Below are positions 1 through 12,067 of a DNA stretch of 64,000 bases, piece after piece. The position numbers were made by a program, and so were the translations under genes. The stretch comes from Whitmania pigra (lineage: Eukaryota > Annelida > Clitellata > Hirudinida > Haemopidae). The stretch covers positions 1,608,501-1,672,500 of the forward strand of contig JAJTWR010000260.1 in NCBI GenBank assembly GCA_021613335.1, given 5' to 3'. The notes beneath the pieces were generated by a model. The model searched no databases. It saw nothing but the letters and a program-made list of their open reading frames with translations, and was not told the DNA's origin. How positions within the stretch are numbered: position 1 is the stretch's first letter; every line of letters begins with the position of its first letter.

Positions 1-3000
1 TAAACTGACCTGCATTGCATGGATGTCTGTTTCCAATTTTCTCTTGGAAGAGTGAAGAGTATTATTGTACGTTGAAAGATCCGATATACGATCGTTAGCC
101 TCATTTAGTTCAGCTTCTGCTGCTTTCCTGGCTCTCTCTGAAGCTTCCAGTTGGGTTCGAAGTTCTTCCAACTCTCCTGAAAATTATTAGAAATTAAATA
201 ACAGAATGTCGCATTTACCAATTAAATCACATTTAATAATAGCATCTAATATTTTTTTTTTATTTGAAAGTAGTGCAGGTTGGCCGAATGGGTTACGGCG
301 GTAATGGCATAATGTGTTGTGTTCGAAACCCAGTCTGCATTGCCACAAGCGCCCTTTGGAAGGAACGCTATATAAATGGCTTCAAGAAGCGCCTTTAACG
401 CTTAGTCTATGGCGCTACATAAATGAAGTACAACTACGATCCTCACCTGCCACGGACAAAGCACGTCTTTCAGCAATGCTAAATTGTTCTCTCGCCTCGA
501 GTCGTGCTCTTTGTTCCTCTTCAAACTGACGACAAAATGAATATTGGTTAATTTTCAAAAATCTTAATTTAAAAACATTTATGTAAATTTAAGACCTGGG
601 ATTGCATCTCCTTGATTTGGCTCTGCAATTTCTTTATTGTTTTCTCGACATCGGATTTGTCCTTGTGTGCAACATCAACTGCAATCTCAAGTTCATTGAT
701 GTCCTGCTCCAACTTCTTCTTGGCCCTCATTGCTTCAGCTTTGCCACGAGACTCCGCCTCCAAACTCGCTTGCATGGACTCCAGCGCTCTCTGGTGGTTT
801 CTCCTGGAATGACATTCATTTCATACTCAGGTAGGTTTGCTTCGTATTAGTAAATACGATGCAATGTACCTCGTGTTTTCAAACTCCTCATCTTTTTCTG
901 CAAGTTTTCTGTCAATTTCCATCCTGATGACTGAAATTTCCAATTGAGCTTTTTGACACTTGGCTTCTTCCTGTTCCAATGCTGCTTCTGCTTCCTCCAA
1001 AGCTGCCTGGAGTTCCTCCTTTTCCATTTCTAATTTTCTCCTCAACTTGTCGCTTTCATGGACACTTTTGCCTCCCTCTCCAAGTTGTTCAGTGAGATCA
1101 TGAATTTCGTCTGAAATCAAATAATTTCTAAATTATCTTAAACAAGCTAGATGGAAGACTTTATAATATTATATTATATTACATTATACGAAATCAAATT
1201 TTATGGCGTTTTCTTGTTACAAAATATATTAACCTGTAAGATTCTTGTTTTCTTTCCTCAAAGCGTCCATGGCCTCATTGGTGTCTTCAATTTGTGCCCT
1301 CAATTTATAAACCTCCGTAGAATGAGCTCGTGATTCTCTTTGAGTGGTTTCCAGTTCCGTTTGCAGGTCTTGAACTCTCTTCTTCCACTCGTCGACGACT
1401 TTATCGAAGGCCTTTTGTCTCTTTTCTGCTTGAGATGCAATGGCTTGGGCCTAACATAAAAATAAAAAACCAAATAAGAGTTCACATTCTCACTTGTGAG
1501 ATTATTCAACAAATACCCTTTCGACTTCAACCGAAAGATCTTCAAGTTCCCCTTGAAGGCGATTCCTAGCCTTTTCCAGGCCTGAAGCTTTTGCGAGTGC
1601 AGCTTCTAGCTGGGATTCGAGATCCTGAATCTTGGAGTTGTATTTCCTTCTCAATTCTTCCATTTCTTCCGACCTTACTCCACCTTCTCCACTTTCAAAT
1701 CTCTGCCTCAACACAGCCAATTCATTGTTGGCTTTTGTCAGATTCTTTTGTAATTCTGCCTTTCTTTCCTTTTTCAATATTTAGTTAAATATCAATTTTA
1801 TTAATTCATTCAATTCATAAGTTTTAATTTAGATTAAACTAAACTAAGGGAATCTTTTATTTTATATCAATAACCCTGTTGAATTAAATAAACAACCTGC
1901 TCTTCATCATGTTGCTCTTTGAGCTGATCGAGATCCGTTTGTAGATTCTTCACGTCCGATTGTAGTTTATGTCTCGACCTGGTTTCCTCCTCGAGCGACG
2001 AATTAGCATCGTCCAGTTGCTTGTTAAGAGAACTTTTCTGTTTGTTAACTTGATTCAATTGGCTCTCCAACTGTTCTATTAATTCGGTTTGTTCTGAATT
2101 CTCAGCGAGTGATTTCGTTTTAAAGGCATTCAGCTCTTGGAGTTCTCTCATGGCTTGTTCGTACTTGCTCGTCAGTTCTGCCAACTGGGACTCCAACTGT
2201 CTAGTTATCTTGTCATTTCCGCCCTTTTAATGTTTAATTAATTAAATTAGATGATAAGCCATTAGTTCTGGACAATGATGACTCGATGCCTACCCTCGAT
2301 TTGCTCAACTGGTCAAGTTGGTTTTTCAAGTCATCATTTTCTCTCTTCATTTGAGCCTTTTCCTTTTCAACCCTGTTCAAATGTAATTATAAATTCTTAT
2401 TTTATATTGTTATAATTAATTCGTTTATAATTCCAGATAGATAATATATTTATTAATAATTATTAATGTTTACATAATTAAGTTAATTGAATATAAAGTT
2501 ATTTAAATATGTTTTGTTGTATTTTAGACGAACGCTTAAAATGATTAAATAAAAATCGCTAAAATGGTATTACTTTTGTTTGGCTTTCTGCACCTGATCC
2601 AATTGCTCTGACATTTCACCGAGGGCTTCCTGATGTTTCTTCTTCAGGGCACCCATTTGGGCTTCGCTTTGAACGTGGGCCTCTTCCAAATCCCTCCTCA
2701 ACTTTTGCAATTCTGCTTCCCTCTTTTTGTTCAATTCCAGTTGAGCTTGGGTGGCACCACCTGCTTCTTCCAATCTTTGGTTCAAATCGTCCAATTCTCT
2801 CTGGAGATCTGCTCTTTGTTTCTCTACCTGATGATTGATAATGGTGGATATTTTAATTAGACATTTTTAATGCAATTACTGAATGATCGTGCTACCTTGC
2901 TTCTGGCAGCACGTTCTGCTTCCAATTCTTCTTCCAATTCAGAAATTTTTGCCTTGTGGTTGAAATTGTTTGATTGTTACATTTAAAAATGTCATAGAAT

Positions 3001-4077
3001 CGATGATCCTAAAATGATATCAAAAAAATACCAGAAGTTCTTTTATTTTCTTCTGAAGCTGAGCAACTAAGCTTTGCTCGCTTTCCAGCTTGCTGTTGAG
3101 GGCATTTAGTTCGCTATCCTTTCTAAAAATTATTTCAAATAAAATGCTTGATTAAAAAGTCTTTGGTCTTGTGAATGAAGTCTATCAAACCTTCTCGATG
3201 CTTCTTCTAATACCATTTTAGCTCTTTCCAATTCTTCAACATTTTCTTGAGTTGCTCTCAAATCCATTTCAACCTTGCGTTTAGCCTTTTCAACATCGGC
3301 TCTGACTTTTTTCTCTCTCTCAAGATTTTCTTCCATCTTTTCAATAAAATATAATTACCCAATCGTCATTGCGATTAAAACTTAACATTAATTTATCAAA
3401 CCTCGTCAATGTTTTGCTCCAATTTTTGCTTGAGTTTCACAAGGTGGTTGACTTTATCTTCTTCGGCAGCAAGAGCCTGATTAGAGTTCTTGATGGTTTC
3501 ATCCAATGCTTTCTTCTCTTTCTGCAGCTTGGCAATGATTTCATCCTGCCTTGACCTTTCCTCGTTCAAAGTTCTTATTTGATTTTCTTTCGTTTGCTTC
3601 TCTTGTTCGGCCTTCCTTAAATTCATCTCAACATTCTCGAGGTCTTTCTTCAGCCCTCCATTTTCGCTTTCCAACTTGTCTTTCATCTTTTCCAGCGCCT
3701 CGTTGGCCTCTTCCTGTTCGCTCAGTCGTTCTTCCAAGTCCTTCATCTGCTCTTCAGCGTTGCCCTTTTGGTTCACCAGTTGAGAAATTCTTTCGTTCAA
3801 GTCATTAACGTTATCCTGTTCAGCCTGCAACTGAAGGAAAAGATCGTTCTTTGCCTGGAAGAGACTGACATTTTGTTCTTCCAACTCTTTCTTTATCTTG
3901 GCCATCTTTGACAATTCCTCTTTTGTCTTCTCAAGTTCTTCCTCCTTTTTCTTCATTTCATCTTCCTGTCTGGCAACACTTAGCAGAGGTTTCACTCTGG
4001 TGTACAACTTCCACCACTGCCAATTTCTCATGGCCATCCAACGACGAATGTTACGCTGGATGATGCTCAAAGCAAGC
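1..4077 (-). other. Mhc: Myosin lever/rod exons 20-32 (exon map)
   Basis: Exons on the minus strand: 4077-3402 (676 nt, IQ region with [14 protein letters not shown], then S2 coiled coil), 3336-3191, 3122-3032, 2952-2896, 2827-2574, 2372-2294, 2223-1897, 1768-1517, 1450-1234, 1110-870, 803-596, 525-447 and 176-1 (runs off the edge). All translate as charged heptad coiled coil without proline breaks, as expected of a myosin rod. The introns are short (tens to about 350 bp) and AT-rich. Intron 31/32 (177-446) contains a SINE. Edges are inferred by eye from AG/GT consensus and may be off by a few bases. Confidence 0.85.
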
Positions 4078-7000
4078 CTGATTGAAATGAAACGATTAAT
4101 TAATTAATTATCAACCAAGTAAACGTTTATTAAATCAATGATAAAATCTACCTCTGATCTTGAAGTTTTTTGTAATTCTTCCTTATGAGATATCCCCTAA
4201 TCTGGGCTTGGAAGTTGGACACAATCTTTGATAATCTCTCGTCTCTCCAGTCTTCAAGTGTACCCAAAATTCCAGCTTTGAAAAAGACTTTTGTGTGACC
4301 TAGTCTGTAATCATTTTGATCCAACTGAACTGCAGCCAAAATCTTTTCACTGGCAACTTTCCCGTCCACAAATCCTTGTGGAATTACGTTTGGAGCCAAA
4401 ATTGAATATCTAAAAGGAATGAACATTAATCACTAAATGTCTGATTTTTAAAATGTTTGAACCTTCAAGTCACACCTTTGCTTGAATTCGGAATAAATCA
4501 TCCTATTTGGAAAGCCCTTCCTGCAAATTCTAATTCCTTCCAAAACACCATTGCACTGAAGTTGATGCAAAACCAAATCCGCTTCAATAAGTCCTGTTTA
4601 ATAAAACTAACTGCGGTTAACATTTGTTACACTTATGTATTAAGCGACGTTTTTCTCCCAAAAATGAAAGTTCAAATTTACGAACCTGGTTTCTTCTGTT
4701 CATTTGGAATGATGCAACGAACGAATGATGGATGCGTTGTCCTGAGGTTTGCCATCAATTTGTTCAGTTGCTCCTGAAATTTTTAAGTTGCTAATACTAT
4801 GGCAGGAGGTTCAATTCAACAAGTTGAGCAGCGTACCCTGTGTGTTGCTGAAATCGTCTGGTAGGCTGTTCCCTTTTTCTTCTTTTTTCCGTCTCCTGAA
4901 AAAATTTAATGATGACTATTTTAAAGTTAATGTTTCCATTTAATAGATAAAAAAAATAAAATCTATTCAATAATTATTACGATGTTATTATAATATTAGT
5001 TTTTAATATTTTCAACTACTCGCCCTCATCAGGATCCTTGAAAAAGTTTGCAACCAAAGGTTCTTTGGAGCCCTGCATGAGTTGCACAACACATTCTTGG
5101 ATTGGGTCCTTGTTCTTGTCTAACCATCCTTGAATGTTGTAAGCCACCTTTAAAAATAAATTTAAAATAATTGCAAAATTGGAAAACAAATTATGAATTG
5201 TGTCTTTTATGAAGTCATTCCCTTAAAACTCACATTTCCAGCGTAGTGATAAACTTCGAAGTGAGGCTCAAATCTGACGTTTTTTACTGGCTTTGGTTTT
5301 CCAAAGTTTTGCGATTTACCCAAATGGTTTTCGTAAAGTTTAGCCAAGAACGTTTTGTCAGATGCTTTCGGGAACATGCACTCTTCCTCCAGAATCGACA
5401 GGATTCCCATGGGCTGTAAAATATCAAAAGGCATGACTTTTGCTTTCTAAGGAATTTAATTTAAATGTTATTTTACCTTCTCAATGAGATCAATGCACTG
5501 TTGTAAGTCCATACCAAAGTCAATGAATTCCCACTGGATTCCTTCCTTTTTGTATTCTTCTTGTTCCAAGACAAACATGTGATGGTTGAAGAACTGCTGG
5601 AGTCTCTCGTTGGTGTAGTTGATGCAAAGTTGTTCAAATGTGTTGTACTGTTGGAAATAAGAAAAGCATTGTAAGAGTGACCAAGGATGTCTTAGGAAAT
5701 GACAAAACTATTACAAACTTGGAAAATTTCGAATCCCGCAATGTCAAGGACACCGATAAAGTACTGCTTTTTGCTCTTCGTTTCTAGAGTTTTGTTGCAT
5801 CTGTTGACCAGCCACAGGAACATCCGAGCGTAAATGGCTTTTGCTAGAGCAGCCACTGAGTAGACAACCTTGCATGAAGACGCGGTTTTATTTACGGCAA
5901 CTCAATCAAGTTTGTCATTTTTTGAAGCCCACCTGGTCTTTATTTTGCCCCTTAGTGACGTATTCATTTCCTACTTTCACCTTCGGGGTTAAGAGGGACT
6001 TAAGGAGATCGGCACAGTTGACCCCAAGAAGATATGCTACTTTTTCGGCCTCTGAAGGTGGATAATAAAATAACATAGTAAAGTAACTTCATGCAGAACA
6101 TGAAGCAAAATATTTCGCTTAAAAAATCCTTTCTATCTGAATACATACAGTACCTCTACTAAACGAGAGCAGAAGTTGTTTCATTTACCTGCAGTACCGT
6201 CGGCTTCAGCTTGTTCTTCTCTGGGCCTCTGTTTGAATTTCATCTCACCGAAGTGTAGGACAGCACACGTTGTTTTGTACAAACTCATCTTCTCTTCTTC
6301 CAAGAATCCCAGCACTCCAAACCCTTTCTGTTTGCGACCATGACAATCTAACGACTGTGTGCTAAACGAATGAAGCAATGAGAATGACTTACATCAACCA
6401 AATCCATTTCCTCCTTATCGTCCATGTTGTCCACAGTCAAGCAGCCCTGATTGATGAAGAAATAAAGTCCTGGGTCTTCTTGTATCAACAGTTTCTCTGA
6501 AAAGTTATTATCACATCCGTCAAGAATTTATTCACTTAAAACCTTTCCAGCGCAGTATTTATTTACTTTAAAGCATAAAAAAATCACTTTCAACTTGTTA
6601 AAAAGAATTATTAATTTGATCAATTATATTTTATTATGTTTTAATAGGAATAAAGTGAAAGTTCATGAAAATATAGTAAAGTTTAAAAATAAGCCACAAG
6701 ATCTCAAAGCAATTGTACTTCATCGTATAAAATCACAAAAATCCAATTTAAAGTCTTTCATAGATATAAGAAGTGTAATGATGGACATCGGTAATATTCA
6801 AAGTGCCATGTAATTATTTATAGTAACATTCTTCTTAAGTAAATAGTGGCGAAGTGCGCCGCGTATTTTAAGCAGGCATCAACAAGAAATAAATGCTGCG
6901 CTGAATTATGCCAGATGTAAGGACTTGCAAGATGAATGATCTCATTGGAATTTTTGGAAGCATGAAGTTGCAATGGAACTTGTTCTCCATAGAATATTTG

Positions 7001-8765
7001 ACAAATGTCAGCTATTTTTGACTTTTTTAAAGCTCTACAAGAGCCATGTTTTTATGCATGACTTTCCACAAATATGAATTCCTATTGCTATTAGTATTAG
7101 TATTTAATCTAATTTATGGTAATAATCGATAAAATTCGGTCATTGTAAAAAAACAAATAATAAGAATGTTAATTTAATGATTAAATAATTAGTAGAATTT
7201 ATTATTTTTTAGAATTAGTAGAATATTATATTTTAGATTTATTTACCGGTAATGTGAGACATTTGTCCTGAGAGCAACCAATAGAAAATATGGTAATTCC
7301 TCTCAAGACCAGGCTGCTGATAAGTAACTCTGGACTTTTCCAAAAGATCTACGAACGGGAATAAAGTTAAATCCTTCCTTTTGCATATTCGACTCAAAAG
7401 TAACTCACATGTTTCTATGTCTGCACCAGCAATTTTTCCATTTGTTCCGAAGTGGATCCTGATAAATTTTCCCTGAATGAGTGTACAAATCAGGTGTAAA
7501 CATAACAAAAGCTAATAAAAATAGTTTAAAAAATAAAACCGACGAATCTTGAGGAGTTGTTATTTCGGATTGTTTTTGCGTTTCCATAAGCCTCCAATAC
7601 TGGATTCGTTTGGACGATTTGGTCTTCAAGACTTCCTTTTGGAGAGCCCTTAAAACACGGAGGTGTAATAATAACGCTTATAATGTATTTACCTTTTAAA
7701 CAAATTAAACAAATTAAAATATAAAAATCGAAACCTTTGAAGTTTCTTCCTCTTCCTCCTTTTTGGAAGCAGCTGCAGCAACATGAGCAAAATATGAAAT
7801 GACTTTCTTTGTGTTCTCAGTCTTTCCTGCACCTGATTCCCCACTGAATTACATTTAATCGCTCAACAACTTATCTAAATTAATTTAATTCGCATTTAAT
7901 TGTTTGACGACTTATCTTAATTGATGGGTTCTTATCATCACATAAATATTAATAAATAATTATTTCAGCAAGATCAACTCACGTGATGAGCATGGATTGG
8001 TTCTCGCGGTCTGCAACGTGATGAGACGGTTATCTTAAATGCCCTTAATTACCAATAATTTCATTATTTTCTGACCTTGCAACATGTTTCGGTAGGCATT
8101 GTCAGCAATTGCAAAAAGATGAGGTGGCATCTCATTCCTCCTCTTGCCTTGATACTTGGCTATGACGTTCATGCTGTAGATTGGCAGCCTTCGATATGGG
8201 TTGATGGTCACACAGAACAAGCCAGAATACGTCTGCATCATCAAAATTACTTTTGTGGATCGAAGTCGAAGCAAAAGAAGCAAGAAGAAAATAAACTGGA
8301 CTGACGTAAATAAGTCCAGAGCTGTATCTCGACCTCAAGTTGTACAGAACCGAGGCCTCGTTCAAATAGGTCAGATTGGCCATGTCCTCGATCTTCTCGA
8401 ACTTCGGAGGATTCATTTGCTGGATGGAATCCTTCTTCACCGTTTTCTCCTGATGTGGGCAATATTAGATATTTATTTTTATCCATTCTTATGTTCTTTA
8501 AAGCTAAATAATTGTAAACAAAAAATAGCAGGGATATGAATCGTTGAAATGTTTTACGAAAAATTCGCACCTCCTTTTTTTCTGTGATGACGGTGACATC
8601 ATCTCCTTTCGTGCTGATGATCTCAGCTTTCATATAACCTTCCTTTTTGTCAATGATCCAACAGTTCCTCTTTCCATCGAATGGCTGGTTCTGCTCTTCT
8701 AACATTTTTTTTCGATCCACCGCCAAATATTGAAAATCTGGATCGTCGAAAGAAAAGCCAGACAT
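1..8765 (-). CDS. Mhc: Muscle myosin II heavy chain, 5' part of gene (32 coding exons, continues off left edge)
   Basis: Encodes the actin-activated motor and coiled-coil rod of a sarcomeric-type thick-filament myosin. Reading the minus strand, conserved exons join in frame from the ATG at 8765. They include the SH3-like N-terminus ([13 protein letters not shown]), the P-loop [13 protein letters not shown], switch I NNNSSRF, switch II DIAGFE, a lysine-rich loop 2 (GDGKKKKG), the actin-binding segment ending CIIPNE, the SH2/SH1 region ([14 protein letters not shown]), the IQ/lever helix and then a long heptad rod. The most C-terminal exon seen (1-176) is still rod, so the end of the rod and the tailpiece lie outside the window. 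I saw no tandem mutually exclusive exon copies of the insect kind. No frameshift or stop interrupts the joined exons. The family call is very secure; the exact muscle type is inferred. Confidence 0.97.
273..432 (+). mobile_element. tRNA-derived SINE in a myosin intron, L2-like 3' tail
   Basis: The 5' end reads like a degenerate tRNA: a 7-bp acceptor-like pairing between 273-279 and the segment around 337-343, a box A-like TGGCCGAATGGGTTACGG, and a box B-like GTTCGAAACCC. The distal part ends in GCGCTACATAAATG, resembling the 3' end shared by L2-clade LINEs and their SINEs. It lies antisense to the myosin gene and ends about 15 bp from the exon 31 donor at 446. A T-rich run precedes it. I did not find a convincing TSD. 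This is a different SINE family from the one at 56.9 kb. Confidence 0.6.
4152..8765 (-). other. Mhc: Myosin motor-domain exons 1-19 (exon map)
   Basis: Exon borders read from splice sites and frame continuity, 5' to 3' on the minus strand: 8765-8571, 8449-8306, 8232-8076, 8010-7983 (28 nt, [10 protein letters not shown]), 7843-7735 (P-loop), 7648-7544 (switch I), 7472-7409, 7348-7247, 6496-6393, 6327-6189, 6051-5933, 5868-5719 (switch II), 5647-5477, 5413-5234, 5147-5024, 4895-4837 (loop 2), 4773-4686 (actin binding), 4593-4476 (SH1/SH2) and 4409-4152 (converter to lever arm). The intron after the 5147-5024 exon needs a GC donor (AGG|GCGAGT) to restore the loop-2 frame. The 0.75-kb intron at 6497-7246 is the largest, and I see no gene in it. 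Confidence 0.88.
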
Positions 8766-8999
8766 CTTTACGTTTCAAATTCTGAAAAATTTCCGACTGA
8801 AGAAAGTAGTCTCTCGACAATTTCGAAATATTCTTGAATCAACTGAGATTAATCGTTTGAACAAGAACAAGAGGAAAGAGTTCCCCTCTGAGAAAGTCTT
8901 GAGTGTTTTAACTGCAACCAACTGCACCAGCATGGAAGTAAGCAGCTTTTAAGATCATTGGTGCTTTGTTTCTGCATGCTCCAAGCCGCTAAGCCTGCC

Positions 9000-9007
9000 T
9001 TTTTATA
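9000..9007 (-). promoter_or_regulatory. Probable TATA box of the myosin gene
   Basis: On the minus strand the sequence reads TATAAAAAGGC, a strong TATA match, about 235 bp upstream of the initiator ATG (8765). Transcription would start near 8970, giving a 5' UTR of about 200 nt, possibly with a small 5' intron whose acceptor would be the TTTTTCAG just before the ATG. The position relative to the ATG is inferred; no transcript was available. Confidence 0.5.
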
Positions 9008-9029
9008 ATATAAAATCATGGCGGCAGAA

Positions 9030-12000
9030 ACGATAGCAAGACAGCATAAGTCACTTTCTGAAAGTCATTATCATAACCCGTCCATGCACGCAGCATTGGT
9101 TTGGAAAGACGTTCAAAATGTCTGAAATCGCTTTGAAGCATCATATTCAGTCACTCGTATTGATTCGTGGCTATTAAATAGATGTCTTATCGAGACTTAG
9201 ATGGTATAAATGTTTCATAATTATAAATTATAAAGCTTTGACGTCCTCAGAGTTTTTAGACTTTCTAGTCACGAAGAATGAAATGAAAGCGAATAGAAAG
9301 CATTTGTAAAGGAAAAGCAACAAGATGCAACTCCTTCTCAGCAGAACTTCGGTCTCCATTCCACCTGCCATTATTCCACAGCTTCGAGGAACACCGCGTT
9401 ACTCACCTATACGAGTTTTACGCACTCCTTTTTACTTTATGTAATCTCGCGGGGATAATTTAAATCGTGTTGGCAGATTTAATGAGATTCTTTGTGTCAT
9501 CATTAAAAAAAAGCATAAACATTTAATTAAAATGAACCACAAATTCTCAAAGAACTCCTGAGGAGGATTTTTAAATGTTTCCAGAGTACGCATCATAAAT
9601 CAACGATTTGCATATTTTATGATGTTGGTCTTTAAGACATGCTGTATAAATAGAACTGAAAAACATATTTTCTAAAGTTTATTGTGTCTTCTAGTGACTT
9701 TAAAATTAATTTGTTCGTGAAAAAATAATTATTTTTTATAATTGTCAATTCGACCTAGTAATTGAAATGAATGGATAAACGGTTATAATAACAAGTCGTA
9801 ATAATAACAATAATAGCAATTTATAATTGATGCGTTTGTTTCAAATCGGCCGCTTCAGACTGGCTATCTTACTGCGGCTGATATGAATCAGAACATGTCT
9901 GCTCCAGCATACACGTGCTCCAAAGTAGGTCTCACTGACTTTCAAACACGTACAAGATTTATGAATATTTTAACTTTTGACATCTATTTTCGCGTTAAAT
10001 TCTTTCTATTTTTAAATTATCATTTCTGATGAGATATCTATTATATATAACTTATTTATAACTGCTCATAAAAGTGTTTTATAACGTTCATATGCAATGA
10101 AGGAATATTAACAGCATGAACTAAAAAGTGCAAGAAAGCTTTTTGCTTTCAAGAATAAATGTTCTTATCTGATTAACCCCCATGTTTTGATGCTAAATTT
10201 CTGGAGCTCCATCAACTTTTGAGATGTTACAACTTGAGATAATGAAGTAATGTGATGGTTTGGAGAATTTAAGATGGAAAAGTAACTAAGGTAATTCGAT
10301 ATCTTCACTTTGTCCGCTGCTGAGTTCTTCGGGGAAAATTGTCTGGAAATGTGAGATTAAAAATTTCAGGTTCTTCATGAATTTGAAAACGATCTGCAAA
10401 ACTCATAGGCTTCACAGCCTTCTACGCATCTATCGCCCATCCAATCACCCATGCGCTCCACATATAAGAATGCATAAGCAGGAACATAAAACTGATCCGT
10501 TTTTCCAATAAAAATATAAATCAATAACTTTTTAGATGATTATTCAAGATTCTGCACCAAAACGCACTCAGTCACCTCCCACTATTCGACTTGACCAAAT
10601 GCTTTAATCTACAAGGAATTATCATCTGTTTGCAGTAACACGCTATCTTGGTTATGCTTCTATCAGTTTGATACTGTAATCATCAGTAGACGATGTTTGG
10701 AATAATGGAATGAATAAATGAATAATGTCGGAGATTTTATTTCTAAAATTAATTTCGAAGCCAGCTAAGACAGGCAAATTGAACAATAATTTTTTTACTG
10801 ACTACAAGTATTTCGATCCATGACTTTCTTAAGTGAAGAGCTACCATAAACATTTCAATTGTTGGCAAACCAAGAGCAAACTCACAGACGGTGACTTTCG
10901 TTGATTTTCTATCCCTAACCCTAAACCTAGCCCTAAAGCCTTCTAAGCCTGCCTCATAACCTGGCAATCCATGTAAACTAACAAAATTTGCTATGTATGA
11001 GTTTGATTTTGTTTGTCACTTTAGGTACCGAACAATTTTACTTAATAACTTTTAATATTTTAATATTCTTTCGAGAGTGAAATTTTCCATTCTATTTAGC
11101 TGACAATACTGACACTTCTACCCATGTTAAAAATATTAATGTTTATGGTATATTATTACAACGTTGCGTTGCAAGTTTATTATGGGGTTGCGGTTTACCT
11201 GGTCAATTTGAAAAGCCGTCCCTTGTTATATTCAATATGGTCGACCCACGATGGGTCCGGACCAGCCGAGACCACCTCCTTTACCCAAAAATTAGTTTTA
11301 CGCCAATATCAACCAAGGATGATCTATCAAAACTACGAATCGGTGGCTATCTCATGATAGCTAGGCCGGTGACCCGTCGTAACAGCCCGGCGACAAAATA
11401 GCCCCGTCAAAACAGCTCGGCGTCAAAATAGCCCAAGACAAAATAACCCCGTCAAAACAGCCCCGACAAAACGGTTATTTTGTCTTGGGCTATTTTGTCG
11501 CCGGGCTGTTATGACGGGGTGCCAGCTAGGCCAAAACCATAGCATGACCAAAATAGTGAATCAAAATACCGCATATATAGATTTGCTCAAGCATTATAGT
11601 TGGGCTCTTTTGTGAAAGAACGCATTGCCTTGCAGTAAGTCTCAATAGTTATCAGGCTAAAAAATCTCTTATTAATTAATCTTTAAAAAATTAAAAATGC
11701 TAAACATTTATCAAGCTAAATAACTTCACACGATTGTGTTCATGCATAAACATGATCACTTCCTTATTTGGTTAGATACCTTAGATGTTTAGATACCAAC
11801 GCCATTACATCACGTGCATTCAGATCACTAAAGTAATAACCCCTCATAACCTAACATACCTAATAATATTCCTCTTGGTATTTTCTAAACTCGTAAACCT
11901 TTTTGTAAGATCTTATATGTTTTTAATATGAAATTAACTACATCGCTATTTCACCAATAATCTAGTAAATAAATCATATTTTAGATTTTATTTCAAAAAC

Positions 12001-12067
12001 TAGTCTCGAGTGCTTTCAAAGCAGTTCAGACGGAAACCCAGCTAAGATATAAATTGATTAATAATTT
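9030..12067. other. Intergenic region between Mhc promoter and LINE insertion
   Basis: I see no gene here. The DNA is AT-rich with only short chance ORFs. It contains a short telomere-like patch around 10914-10936 (CCCTAACCCTAAACC on the plus strand) and the GC-rich hairpin repeat at 11372-11520. The proximal 1 kb would be expected to hold muscle enhancers of the myosin gene, but I could not identify a specific element. Confidence 0.5.
11372..11520. repeat. GC-rich foldback (hairpin) repeat
   Basis: Sequence 11372-11404 is nearly perfectly complementary to 11488-11520 (CAGCCCGGCGACAAAATAGCCC against its reverse complement), and the inner part (around 11431-11448 with 11473-11490) pairs again. 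The left side contains three imperfect copies of a unit with the core CAAAATAGCCC joined by CCCCGTCAAAACAG. The structure would fold into a long stem. Its base composition differs sharply from the AT-rich flanks. It is most likely a small foldback or MITE-like element. No coding potential. Confidence 0.7.

Noticed and set aside
6595..6813. A 72-aa plus-strand ORF in a myosin intron
   Set aside because: Composition is that of AT-rich intron DNA, with no similarity and no start or polyadenylation context.
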